Shown here: positions 42,711 through 52,000 of the stretch, piece by piece
How the letters are laid out: every line of letters starts with the position of its first letter
How positions within the stretch are numbered: the stretch's first letter is position 1
The notes under the pieces: model-generated
Seen by the model: only the letters and a program-made list of their open reading frames with translations
The model's database searches: none
What the model was told of the DNA's origin: nothing
Assembly (NCBI RefSeq): GCF_042677005.1
Contig: NZ_JBHTIF010000002.1
Span: 310,001-374,000 of the forward strand
Length of the DNA stretch: 64,000 nucleotides
Direction: 5' to 3'
DNA from: Lysobacter_I brunescens
Lineage (GTDB): Bacteria > Pseudomonadota > Gammaproteobacteria > Xanthomonadales > Xanthomonadaceae
Position numbers and translations under genes: made by a program

Positions 42711-44243
42711 TCAGCGGCGCTGCGCGTTGCCGCCGCCTGACGCCGGGCGCAGCGACTGCAGCTGCGATGCCGTCGACATCGTCTTGTTCGCCGGGCGCGG
42801 ACGCAGCAGCGGGCGCGAACCGTTGGCGGCTTCCGGTTCGGGTTCCAGCCAGTTCTTCAGGCTCGGGAAATCGACGTCGAAGCGCGAGTATTCGTCCCAG
42901 TTGGCCGAATTCGCGAGCGAACCGGTGTTGCTGCACGAGGCATCGCCGCGCCACAGGCCGCCACGCAGCACGTAGCCGTTGGGGCCGATGCTGAACAGGC
43001 CGGAGCCGCTGCTGCCGCCCTCGGTGGTGCCACTGAGCCAGCCGACGCGGGTGACGGTCGTGTTGATGCTGCGCGTCTGCCCGGTGGAGACCATCTTCGA
43101 ATCGCCGGCCGGGTGATGGATGCCGGTGATCGCATCGCTCGCGTTCAGCGGCTTCGCGTTCCAGCCGGCGAAGAACGCGCCGGCCGGCGCGGGATTGTTG
43201 AGCCGCAGCAGCATGCCGTCGGTCAGATGGCTGGAATACAGGTAGGTGGCGCCGCCGGTGACCTGGGTCGTGGTCGTCTGGACGAGATTGCCGCAGCCGG
43301 TGGTTTCGTAGTTCCAGATGGTGATCAGCGTGTTCGCCACCGACTGCATCTGCGACGCGACCGGTGCGATCGATCCGTTGTCGGTGAAGCAGTGGTTGGC
43401 CGTGTGGAAATAGGGGGTCTGCGTCGCCGGTACCGTGTCGTTGAGCAGGGTGCCGGTGCAGATGAAGGTGCCGCCGCCGGTGCGCACGTAGCGCATGTGC
43501 GCGACCGCGTTCTTCACGCTGGCGAAGGCCGGTCCGAGTTCGTTGACGCGGCAGACGACGTCGACGTTGCAGCTGCCGGACTCGCCGATCTTCTCGATCA
43601 GCTTGAAGCTGCTGCGGGTGTCGGCGATCAGGTGCGACAGCATCGGCGCTTCGATCGCGACGCTCGTGGCCTTCACGCCGGCCGGCTTGAAGAGTTCGAT
43701 GATCTGCGCTTCGCCGTCGGTGTTCGGCGTCCAGTACAGGCCGTCCGGCCCGGGCAGGCGCTTCGCGTCGGCGGCGCGCACCATCGCGACGATCTCGTCC
43801 GGTCGCGCCGAGCCCGCGAAACGAAGCTCCACGCCATCGGGCAGGCGGCTCACGTCCAGCCCGACGCGCAATCCCATCGCGTCCGGCGAGGCGATGCGCA
43901 GGCGTGCGACCGCATTGCCGCGGCTGTCGCCCATCCACTGCAGGCGCGGCAGCCGGGCCTGTCGGCTCTCGATGCCGGCGCGACGTCCGATGCCGATCTG
44001 CGGCGCCTTCATGCCGTTCGCGGCGTTGCGTCGCTGCAGCTGCAGCAGTTGCTCGGCGGGCATCGCGTCGTAGCGGACCTCGCTGCTCCGCAGGTTGCGA
44101 TAGGCCGCGCCACGCCACGAGAGCGAAGCCGATTTCGGCGAGAGACTGGGTTCGCCATGGGCCATGCCGCTTGCGGAGAGTGCGGCGGGGCTGGCGAGGC
44201 AGAGCGCGATGGCGCAGGACAGCAGACGGAAACGGTGCGACAT
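42711..44243 (-). CDS. secreted S1-type serine protease, lysyl-endopeptidase-like
   Basis: 510 residues. Signal peptide MSHRFRLLSCAIALCLASPA, then a propeptide (about 30-220), then a chymotrypsin-fold domain. Triad: His284 in FHTANHC, Asp342 in TDGMLLRLNN, Ser412 in TEGGSSGSGL. Several Cys residues (SCNVDVVCRV, ICTGTLL, GCGNL) suit the disulfides of Achromobacter protease I-type enzymes. The C-terminal ~50 residues are Pro/Arg/Ser-rich. Typical of lytic, predatory species; a lysine preference is inferred from family only. Confidence 0.88.
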   Translation of the reverse strand: MSHRFRLLSCAIALCLASPAALSASGMAHGEPSLSPKSASLSWRGAAYRNLRSSEVRYDAMPAEQLLQLQRRNAANGMKAPQIGIGRRAGIESRQARLPRLQWMGDSRGNAVARLRIASPDAMGLRVGLDVSRLPDGVELRFAGSARPDEIVAMVRAADAKRLPGPDGLYWTPNTDGEAQIIELFKPAGVKATSVAIEAPMLSHLIADTRSSFKLIEKIGESGSCNVDVVCRVNELGPAFASVKNAVAHMRYVRTGGGTFICTGTLLNDTVPATQTPYFHTANHCFTDNGSIAPVASQMQSVANTLITIWNYETTGCGNLVQTTTTQVTGGATYLYSSHLTDGMLLRLNNPAPAGAFFAGWNAKPLNASDAITGIHHPAGDSKMVSTGQTRSINTTVTRVGWLSGTTEGGSSGSGLFSIGPNGYVLRGGLWRGDASCSNTGSLANSANWDEYSRFDVDFPSLKNWLEPEPEAANGSRPLLRPRPANKTMSTASQLQSLRPASGGGNAQRR

Positions 44244-44361
44244 GGAACGGACTCCGGGAGAAGAAACCTGGCAGGCGACACGACGGCCGGGCGTCATTAT
44301 CGCAGCGCCGCGTGCGGCGGACGCGGGGCATCCTTCACGCCTGTCATCGGCGGCTGCTGCT

Positions 44362-45672
44362 TCAGCGCCGCGCGTACTTCAGCGCCAGGTGCAGGGGCAG
44401 GCCCGCCCCGACTAGGGCTGCACCCCAGAGCAGGGCTTCGTGGCCGGTGCCGATCAGGGCGTAGAGGCTGTAGAGCAAGGCCAGTACCGCGACCACGCGG
44501 CCGCTGCGGCCCAGCTTCAGCCAGGCGGCGCTGCTGAACACGTACGGCAGCAGGGTTGCGGCCGTCGACAGCAGGATCGCGAAGGTGAACACCTTCGCAA
44601 GCGATTCGGTGTAGTTCGCGACCACCAGCAGGCTGGCCAGGGTGGTGCTGGCCAGCACGCCCACCCTGGGCGTGCCCTGCGAGTCGACGCGGGCGAAGAT
44701 TTTCGGGAACAGGTCGTCGTGCGCCGCCGCCATCGGCAACTGCGCCGAGAGCAGCACCCAGCCGTTGAGCGCACCGAAGCAGGAGATCGCGGCGACGACG
44801 GCGATGGCCACACCCGCCGCAGGACCCCACAGCGACTTCGCTGCGTCTGCCATCGGCGCGGTGGACGCGGCCGCGACCTCCGGCGGCACGAGGCCGAGCA
44901 CCGCGGTGCAGGCGAGGATCGTGGCGATGCCGGCGAGCAGCGTGCCGATCAGAGTGGCGCGCGGAATCGTCCGCTCCGCATGGTGGATCGCGCCGGCCGG
45001 GACCGTCGCCGCTTCGAGTCCGAGGAAGGCCCAGAGGGTCAGTGCGACGGTCATGTGCAGGGCGCCGAGCCAGGTCGCGGGCGCATCGGCGGCCTTCGCT
45101 GCTGCGATCGCCGAGGCGTCGTCGGCGAGCAGCCTCGCATCCAGCCACCAGATCGCGATGCCGCCGAACACCAGCAGCGGCACGAGTTTCAGCACGGTGG
45201 CGACGATCTGCAATCGTCCGGCTTCGCGCACGCCGGCGAGGTTGATCGCCGCGCACAGCCACAGCGCGGCGAGCGCGCAGGCCGCGCCGCGGAACGGCGT
45301 CGAGACCAACGTCGGGAACAGGCTGCCCAGGCTGCCGGCAAACGCCACCGCGATCGCCGCGTTCGCGCACCAGATCGAGATCCAGTAGCTCCAGGCAATC
45401 ACGAAGCCGGTGGTGTCGCCGAACGCCTCGCGTGCGTAGGCATACGGTCCGCCTGCCTGCGCACCGCGTGCTGCGAGGCGGGAGAAGGTCAGCGCGAGCA
45501 GCAATGCGCCGCCGAGCGTGATCGCCCAGCCGTAGAGGCTCAGCGTGCCGTAGGGCGCGAGCGACGCAGGCAGCAGGAACACGCCGCTGCCGATCATGTT
45601 GCCCGCGACCAGCGCGATCGCCGACCAGAGGCCGAGCGGACGTGCGGCTGCCGTCGTCTGGCGATCAGTCAT
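44362..45672 (-). CDS. APC-family amino acid/polyamine permease
   Basis: 436 residues, about 12 helices. N-terminal substrate loop LWSAIALVAGNMIGSGVFLL contains the GSG motif of AdiC/PotE-like antiporters. ARGAQAGGPYAYAREAFGD and LWAFLGLEAATVPAGAIHHA are conserved in the family. Its start overlaps the stop of the Rieske oxygenase gene by four bases, so the two are coupled, and the permease probably imports or exchanges the oxygenase substrate or product. Confidence 0.9.
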   Translation of the reverse strand: MTDRQTTAAARPLGLWSAIALVAGNMIGSGVFLLPASLAPYGTLSLYGWAITLGGALLLALTFSRLAARGAQAGGPYAYAREAFGDTTGFVIAWSYWISIWCANAAIAVAFAGSLGSLFPTLVSTPFRGAACALAALWLCAAINLAGVREAGRLQIVATVLKLVPLLVFGGIAIWWLDARLLADDASAIAAAKAADAPATWLGALHMTVALTLWAFLGLEAATVPAGAIHHAERTIPRATLIGTLLAGIATILACTAVLGLVPPEVAAASTAPMADAAKSLWGPAAGVAIAVVAAISCFGALNGWVLLSAQLPMAAAHDDLFPKIFARVDSQGTPRVGVLASTTLASLLVVANYTESLAKVFTFAILLSTAATLLPYVFSSAAWLKLGRSGRVVAVLALLYSLYALIGTGHEALLWGAALVGAGLPLHLALKYARR

Positions 45673-46775
45673 TCGGCGCTACGCCCGCCTTCGAGCGCCA
45701 TGCGATAGGTGCGGCGCAGCAGTTCGTGGAAATGGTGCACCGCATTCTCGCGCAGCGGATTCAGCCGGCCGGCGTGATACGAACCCGAGGCCAGTCCGCG
45801 CTGCACGTCGATGCAGATGCCGATGTCCTCGTCCTGCACCACGTCGCTGAACGTCAGGTCCGCTTCGCGCCGGGCCTTGCCGGCGTCGGAGTCGTCCATC
45901 GCGTAGTAGAAATCGAATTCGACGCGGCAGCGACCCACGCCACGCGGGATGATGCGGTTGGTCTGCAGGCGGCCGGGCAGGATGTTGAGCATGGTGTTCG
46001 GCCACATCCAGTAGTACAGCGCGTCGCCGCTGCCGTAGAGGCCATCGCCGCTTTCCAGTGGGCTGAACTGGAACGAATACCACTCGGCCGTATCGGTGAC
46101 GTAGCTGCGGTAGTCCAGCAGGCGGTTGAGTTCGGGATGCACGTGCGGGACGTGGTAGCCCTCGAGATAGTTGTCTACGTAGACCTTCCAGTCGCAGTCG
46201 ATGTCGTAGCCGACGCGATGGTGGTGGCCGAACTGTTCAAGGCCACGATCCGCACCGAGTCGCGCATCGATGCCGGCGACGAACGCGTCGAACGGTGGCG
46301 CGGCGGCGTCGTCAACGGCGGCGAAGACCATGCCCTGCCAGACGCGCACCGCGAGCTGCGGCAGCTTCACGTCGGCGACATCGAAATCCGGCGTCGCACT
46401 CATTTCCGTGGCGGTGCGCAGCTGCCCGTCGAGCGTGTAGGTCCAGCCGTGGTAGCGACAGCGCAGCGATTTCGCGCCGAGGCCGTCGCACTGCGCCAGC
46501 GGACCGGCGCGATGCCGGCAGACGTTGTGCATCACCCGGATCACGTCGTCGGCGCCGCGTACCGCGATCACCGGCAGGCCGCCGAGATCGGCGACCACGT
46601 GATCGCCGGCGCCGCGCAGCTGGCAGACATGAGCGACGAGCTGCCAGCTGCGATCGAAGATGCGGGCCCGGTCGATCGCAGCCATGCCCGGTTCCGTGTA
46701 GTACCGCGCCGGCAGCGCGGTGGAGTGGTCGAGGGGCTGCGGGGCGAGCTCGGCGGCGTGGTCGTGCAGGTTCAT
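45669..46775 (-). CDS. Rieske non-haem iron oxygenase alpha subunit
   Basis: 368 residues. Rieske 2Fe-2S ligands in NVCRHRAGPL and LRCRYHGWTYTLDG; mononuclear iron site NYLEGYHVPHVHPELN followed by a C-terminal Asp region. The length and pattern (ARIFDRSWQLVAHVCQLRGA) resemble choline-monooxygenase/GbcA-type enzymes that act on quaternary amines, but the true substrate is unknown. No reductase gene is adjacent. Coupled to the APC permease; its start is 55 bases downstream of the cassette-1 last gene, so it might be co-transcribed with it. Confidence 0.9.
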   Translation of the reverse strand: MNLHDHAAELAPQPLDHSTALPARYYTEPGMAAIDRARIFDRSWQLVAHVCQLRGAGDHVVADLGGLPVIAVRGADDVIRVMHNVCRHRAGPLAQCDGLGAKSLRCRYHGWTYTLDGQLRTATEMSATPDFDVADVKLPQLAVRVWQGMVFAAVDDAAAPPFDAFVAGIDARLGADRGLEQFGHHHRVGYDIDCDWKVYVDNYLEGYHVPHVHPELNRLLDYRSYVTDTAEWYSFQFSPLESGDGLYGSGDALYYWMWPNTMLNILPGRLQTNRIIPRGVGRCRVEFDFYYAMDDSDAGKARREADLTFSDVVQDEDIGICIDVQRGLASGSYHAGRLNPLRENAVHHFHELLRRTYRMALEGGRSAE

Positions 46776-46830
46776 CGGCCGAGTATGGCGCAGCGCCGAC
46801 GGGCCGCGCCAGCGCGGTGATGTGGACGGA

Positions 46831-47190
46831 TCAATCGCCGTCGGCCACCGTGCCGCGCAGCCGGCCCAGGGCGGTTGCGATCAGGCGGCGGATGGCATCG
46901 GCATCGAACTCGTCGCGTCCCGCCTGGGCGAACATGGCGGCGACGGCCTGCCAGACCAGCGTGTCGCGCAAGGCGTCGGTATCGAGGGGCGTTGCCGGCA
47001 TGTCCCGGCCTATTCGCTCGGCGATACGCTGCAGATAGCCGGCCACCAGGGCCAGGCCCGCGTCGTCCAGGCCAAGGTCGACGGTCAGCGAGAGGCCCGG
47101 GCGCAGCTCGCGGGATGCAGTCCCGGAGGCCCCGGCGATCACCATCAGCGCATCCTGCGTGGCGGTGACGCATGCGTTGTCACTGTTCAT
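46831..47190 (-). CDS. small unknown protein, last gene of cassette 1
   Basis: 119 residues, all-helical in appearance, acidic. SRELRPGLSLTVDLGLDDAG has a faint resemblance to the DLGxDS segment of acyl carrier proteins, but the phosphopantetheine serine is absent, so I treat this as unknown. It has no signal peptide or membrane segment. It starts 51 bases downstream of the XRE-type regulator stop in the same orientation, the position taken by a GH18-like protein in cassette 2 and a lectin gene further right. Confidence 0.55.
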   Translation of the reverse strand: MNSDNACVTATQDALMVIAGASGTASRELRPGLSLTVDLGLDDAGLALVAGYLQRIAERIGRDMPATPLDTDALRDTLVWQAVAAMFAQAGRDEFDADAIRRLIATALGRLRGTVADGD

Positions 47191-47241
47191 GGCGATCCCT
47201 CCGTTCGAGGCCCGCGACGCAGGGTCGCGGGCACGCCTCGC

Positions 47242-47601
47242 TCAGGCCGACAGCCGCACCAGCCGCTCCACCGACACTTCGAAGCACCGCGCCAGTTCCC
47301 GCGCGATCCGGAACCTGACCGGATGCCCGCACTCGGCCCGCTTGATCGTCGCGATCGACACCTGGATCCCCCGGTGCCAGCAATCGTTGGCCAGGTCCTG
47401 CTGGCTCATGTAGCGGGACAGGCGCAGGCGGCGCAGGGTGTCGCCGTCGAGCTGGATCCAGCCTTTGCGCATGGTCTCCAGCAGAACCTCCACCGTGGGC
47501 GAGGGGGGCGGCAATTCGACCGGGATGGGCGCGCCGGAGTCGATGCAAGAGATCGAAGGGGCGGCAGGGGGGGCGATATGTGAGCTGAGGCTGTCGTTCA
47601 T
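47242..47601 (-). CDS. XRE-type helix-turn-helix protein, cassette 1
   Basis: 119 residues. A variable N-terminal tail (about 1-50, Pro/Ser-rich) precedes an HTH domain: LRRLRLSRYMSQQDLANDCW then ATIKRAECGHPVRFRIAREL and FEVSVERL. The same ~65-residue core recurs at 53.8 kb and 59.7 kb with about two-thirds identical residues by eye. GGAGCCCGTC precedes the ATG. It is probably autoregulated through the box at 47703-47725. DNA binding is inferred from the fold. Confidence 0.85.
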   Translation of the reverse strand: MNDSLSSHIAPPAAPSISCIDSGAPIPVELPPPSPTVEVLLETMRKGWIQLDGDTLRRLRLSRYMSQQDLANDCWHRGIQVSIATIKRAECGHPVRFRIARELARCFEVSVERLVRLSA

Positions 47602-47628
47602 GACGGGCTCCGATGGGTGTCGATTGGC

Positions 47629-47664
47629 ACCCCGCCGCCAAGGGAATCAGATTGGCGGCGGGGT
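47629..47664 (-). other. hairpin in the leader of the cassette 1 XRE gene
   Basis: Perfect 12-bp arms ACCCCGCCGCCA / TGGCGGCGGGGT around a 12-base loop, 28 bases upstream of the start codon. Hairpins occupy the same position in the other two cassettes. Confidence 0.6.
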
Positions 47665-47702
47665 GTGCGGAGCCTGCGAAAGGGCTTCCTGGATGTCTCT
47701 TC

Positions 47703-47725
47703 CGGGAATCTTCCGGATGGCAAGT
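47703..47725 (-). promoter_or_regulatory. conserved 23-bp box upstream of XRE gene, cassette 1
   Basis: On the plus strand it reads CGGG, then 14 bases starting AATCT, then CAAGT. Matching boxes with the same 14-base spacing lie upstream of the other two XRE genes. Downstream on the plus strand a T-rich run and GAATAGG also align (GAAAGG in the others). Probable operator or promoter of the XRE gene. Confidence 0.65.
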
Positions 47726-47756
47726 GATTGTTTTTGTTGAATAGGATTGGCTGCGA

Positions 47757-48203
47757 TCAGGTCTTTGTCCCGTTTTCGACCTGGGGGTCGCAACTGAAGA
47801 TCCTGTTCAGATATTTGCGATCCTTGACGAGAACGTCGATGTAGAAGCTGTCGCTGGTCATCATGTCCAGAGAAAAATGCAGGGACGGCGCCTTCGCGAT
47901 GGAAGATTCATGCGGCGGATGCGACGGGCCGTGCGAACCCGCGACGGTGTAGTTCGTGATCTTGTCCAATCGGCTTGTCGCGAACTGGTGCAGTTCGAAT
48001 CGATCGGTTCCATCGGGGAGCTTGCTCAGACAATTGAAGATGATGTTCAGCTTCTGGGGGGAGGGTTGGCCGCCGAACGAAATCGAGCCTTTGGGGCCAT
48101 AGACATAGCGGGCCTCTTTGTCGTGGGCGTCTTCCCAGACGAACAACAGCAAGGTGATTTCAGGAACTGGAGGAAGGAGGCTCGATGTGGTGAGTTGCAG
48201 CAT
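47757..48203 (-). CDS. DPQ-motif protein A, cassette 1
   Basis: 148 residues, no signal peptide. Beta-rich: TSSLLPPVPEITLLLFVWED, LNIIFNCLSKLPDGTDRFEL, SDSFYIDVLVKDRKYLNRIF, ending SCDPQVENGTKT. The neighbouring gene ends with the identical nine residues DPQVENGTK-T, and two further proteins in the region end in related tails. I do not recognise the family. A hydrophobic strand, then a charged turn, then CDPQ is shared by all. AGGAGAACACC gives a good ribosome site for ATG at 48203. Confidence 0.7.
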   Translation of the reverse strand: MLQLTTSSLLPPVPEITLLLFVWEDAHDKEARYVYGPKGSISFGGQPSPQKLNIIFNCLSKLPDGTDRFELHQFATSRLDKITNYTVAGSHGPSHPPHESSIAKAPSLHFSLDMMTSDSFYIDVLVKDRKYLNRIFSCDPQVENGTKT

Positions 48204-48484
48204 GGTGTTCTCCTGTCGTTTTCGAGGCTGGTGCGCAACATGTCGCCTGTACCACCCGAATGCCTCAGGTGCGCACGATGTCATGCGCGGTTGCTTTGGC
48301 TTCGAGTTGGTGTGCCGCACGGCCGGGCGCTGGGGCGATGACATCTGTGGCCGCCTTCGTGCGTGCCGAACCGATGCTCAACCATGGCCTGGGCGACAAC
48401 GAATGCTTGCCGATGGCTCAGGATTTTTTTCGCTGCAACTGGTCGCTCGCTGGAATCAGATAGGCCTTTGATTCGTCCTTGGGG

Positions 48485-49015
48485 TCACGTCTTCGTGCCG
48501 TTCTCGACCTGTGGGTCGCAGTCGATGATCGCGCTGGTTTTGCTGTCGAGCACGATGATGCTGATGTATGTCGTATCCATATGCATATTGAGTGAAAGCG
48601 TAATGACGATTTCGTCTGCATCGGTCGTCGAGATGTCGCTCGACGCGCCAAGAGGGAATTTGTTGGGGTGGCTGCCGACATCTTCTGGAAGCGGATTGCC
48701 CCCTTTCTTTCCGGTCGCGCCAACGATGAATTCGGAATCCTGGGTCGCATGTCCGATGATACGAAAGCGTTGGGCGCCTCTATGCAATTCGCTGCTGATG
48801 AGCTTGATGGAAAGTGTCTGTATTTTTTTATTTGTCATGAACCTGGCGTCGCTGCCTGGCGTATAGGCAAAGCGGACTTTTTCGTTGATGCCGATCCTCT
48901 CTACCCAGATGTGAAGATTCATTTCGATTTTTTCAATTTCTCCATGAGCAGAGAGAAGGTTTACGGGGTTGCCGCTTGCTGCGTCAATTTCGATCGGCCA
49001 GATCATCTTGATCAT
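48485..49015 (-). CDS. DPQ-motif protein B, cassette 1
   Basis: 176 residues, no signal peptide. Begins MIKMIWPIEIDAASGNPVNL and ends TYISIIVLDSKTSAIIDCDP followed by QVENGTKT. Internal blocks: NLHIWVERIGINEKVRFAYT, RGAQRFRIIGHATQDSEFIV, DEIVITLSLNMHMDTTYISI. Predicted beta sandwich. Lower GC than flanking core genes. It lies 68 bases downstream of the large regulator and 281 bases upstream of the second DPQ gene. A distant resemblance to AidA/PixA inclusion-body proteins (also ending in a W/C-DP turn) was considered but is weak. Confidence 0.7.
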   Translation of the reverse strand: MIKMIWPIEIDAASGNPVNLLSAHGEIEKIEMNLHIWVERIGINEKVRFAYTPGSDARFMTNKKIQTLSIKLISSELHRGAQRFRIIGHATQDSEFIVGATGKKGGNPLPEDVGSHPNKFPLGASSDISTTDADEIVITLSLNMHMDTTYISIIVLDSKTSAIIDCDPQVENGTKT

Positions 49016-49083
49016 TTCAGATCTCCGTTGGTGGACTGGCGAATTTCATATCATGGCGAATGACGTGCCGAAGAATTGCATTT

Positions 49084-52000
49084 CTAGCGAGAAGATACTC
49101 CGTATTTTTCTGGATTACGTTTGTGCGAATGATTAATGTGTCCCGCCATCGCCCAGGCAGTCGACTGATCGTAGCCGATAAGTTTCAGCCAATCCGACTG
49201 CGAAGAAGCTTCTTCTGGCGTGCCGCGAAGCACATGCAGCGCAATCCATGCGGAAGCGATTCTAGTGTTCTTTTCGTCAGCAGATGACTTGAGTTCAGCT
49301 ATCGTGCGCTCGATCATTGTCTCGGCCTTTTTTCGATTCCCGTTGGCGATGAGAAAGGAGGATGCCGCGATGCGTGCTTCTATGACTGCCATGCGCGCCG
49401 AGTGTTCCTGGGGTGTGATCGCCTCGAGTGACTCCAGGCTCTTCAGTGCGGACCGAAATACAGACTCTTCCTGCAATTTCTTGGGGCTGTCTCGGAAAAT
49501 TCTCATCTTGATCAGCGAGTGCAATCTTTTCCATTCGAGGACTGTGTCTTCGCTTTCAAGAAGAGAGTCCAGTATGGATGCCGCGTTGTGGTACTGCTTT
49601 GAGGCGATTTCCAGGCCTTCTTGGGATCTTGCAATGTCGCCGGATATCATCAGTGCATACGCAAGATCGCGTCTTGCGCTGGCGTCCATGGATGTGGATT
49701 CGGTGACTCTATTGAGTATCGAAATGCTTTCCGCTATCTTCATGCTGGCGTTATCCTTGTCGCCCATTGACATTGCTAGGTTTGCGCTTCGTGCAAGGGA
49801 GTTTCCGAGCCAGCGCAGGAGATTCATGTTTCCGGGGTCGTGCGTGACCGCAATGCGGAGCGCGGCCTGGTCCTGCGAATTCTGCATGGCGGATTCGACA
49901 AGATTTCCTGTCGATTCCTTGATACTGGCGATCTTCGACCTCGTATCGGTCAGATCCTTGATCCAGTCGGGACGATCTGGTGCCAATTGAATGGCTTCTG
50001 ATTTAAGAGTCGCAGATTTTGAAAAAAGACGCGCGGCCGATTCGTTTTTTCCGCGTTCCTTTTCGATGGTTCCGATGTTGTCGATGGCATAGGATTTCTC
50101 AATGATCCACTCCGGGTTTCGCGGATCTTTCGCGATGAGAAGATTGCTGTTTTCAAGGTAATCTCTCCAGTTCCTTTCTGCGCCGTCCAAGTCTCCGGAG
50201 AGGTAGTCGCAGTATCCTAAGTAGTAGGCGATCTGCCCGTATTCGTTCATGCCTTGAACATTCTTTGATTTACTGGACGCTGCTGCCTTTGCGCTGTGTG
50301 CTGCAGCGATCAACGTCTGTCTGGCTATGGCGATCTTCCCCTGCTTTATCTTGACTTCCGCAACGATTCGCAAGGATTTCGCTCTATTCAGTAGCTCGCT
50401 CTCGTTCAGGTCTTCGATTTTTTGTGGCGAAAGGGATTCCAGTGCTTCGGTTGCGATCAGGTCCAGTAGTTCGAGCTTGTTCGTCGGGCGGATGGCATCC
50501 GCCAGTTCGCCGAGTACGTTTGCCGAAATTCGCTGTGAGTTTCTGCGATGCTCGATTGCTTCCTGGCTTGCCTGCCTAGCAGTCATCCACAGAACGCTGG
50601 TGGCCACTGTCAAGCTGCCGAGCATTGCTATCGAAGCGCTGCGTATGCGCCTTCGAATATTCTGTATTCGATTCGATCTTGCGATGAATGTCGCCTCGTC
50701 CTCGCTGATCCCGTCGCCGGATGCAGTGGCTGCTGACTCTGCTTCCCGCAATTCATCGCGTGATGTGATGAGATGGTCGTCGCGCCTGCCTTCATCCGCC
50801 CATCGCTTCGACGCGCGGTGCAGTCGGATGCGGGCAAGCAGTAGTCTGCGATTTTCACTGATCCACTCGACTGCCCTCGGCCATCGGCGGAGTAGTGCTT
50901 CGTGTGACACGCGATAGTGCGCATTGCCGTTTTCATGTTCAGCGACGAAAAGGCGTGCCTGGACGAAGGCTTCGGATAGCGCGATTGCTGGGGCGTCGAG
51001 TATGTGGCGTGCGATTCGTCTCGCGCTCACGCGGTCGTCTTCCGGTTGCATCACCACAATCCGCGAAAGCACTTGGTCGAGGCTGGCCTGTATCTCGTCT
51101 GGAAGCCCTGTGAAGATCTGTTCGGCGTGATGAGCGAGCGCGCCTTCCAGTCCACCGATTGCTTGGTAGGCGTCGAAGCACAGCTGCATGCTTGTGTTCC
51201 TACGCTCGTACAGCATCTGCAGGGTGTGTTGCAGCAGCGGCAGCGCATCGGGTTGTGCCACCGCAGCGCGGAGCAGGACGTCGTCGAGGTAATCCTTCGA
51301 TTCGGGATGCTGCTGGAATTCCAGTCCTGCGGATGCGGCGGGGATCCGGATGATGTCGCCGATCTCTCCGGTGCGCGGCGCCAGGACATCGACGTGGCCA
51401 TCGCCCGATTTCCTTTCGGTCATGCCGGGCAGGGCTTCGGCCAGTGCGAGATAGAAATCGCCGCGCACGATGACGATCACGCAGACATGCCTGGATTCGC
51501 ATAGGTGATGCAGGAATCGGTCGATCTCCGCGTGATCATCGCTGCCGAAGGACGGATCGGCCACGATGGCTTCCGCGTGGTCGATCACCAGCAGCAGGTG
51601 CGGATGCGACAGTGCTGACATGTCACGGCTGGCATGGCGCCGGAATGCATCCTCCAACGTGTCGGGTAACGATTCGGGTTGTCCGCGCAATGTTCCCGCA
51701 AGCGTTTCGACGGGTTGCGGCGGAAGGATTTCGCGCCTGTCGAGCGTCCATTGCATCAACGCAGCAGCCAGCCTCGGAAGCGCGTCTTCCCTGCGGGTTC
51801 CCGCCAGATCGCAACGCGCGACGCTCAGCGCGCGCAGGCCATCGTAGCCGCCCTTCTCGGTCAATATCGGGATCGCGCCGGCGTTCACGAGCGAGGTCTT
51901 GCCGCAGCCGCTCGCACCCACGACCAGTACCAGCCGACGCTGTTGGTCGAGCTGGCGACGTACCGCTTCGATCAACTCACCCGTTGTACGGCTGCGACCG

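Noticed and set aside
46831..47190. Acyl carrier protein
   Set aside because: Only a short DLGLDD resemblance; the phosphopantetheine serine is missing and the rest does not fit.
48485..49015. Assignment of the DPQ proteins to the AidA/PixA family
   Set aside because: Size and the terminal DP turn are suggestive, but the conserved N-terminal features of that family are not visible.
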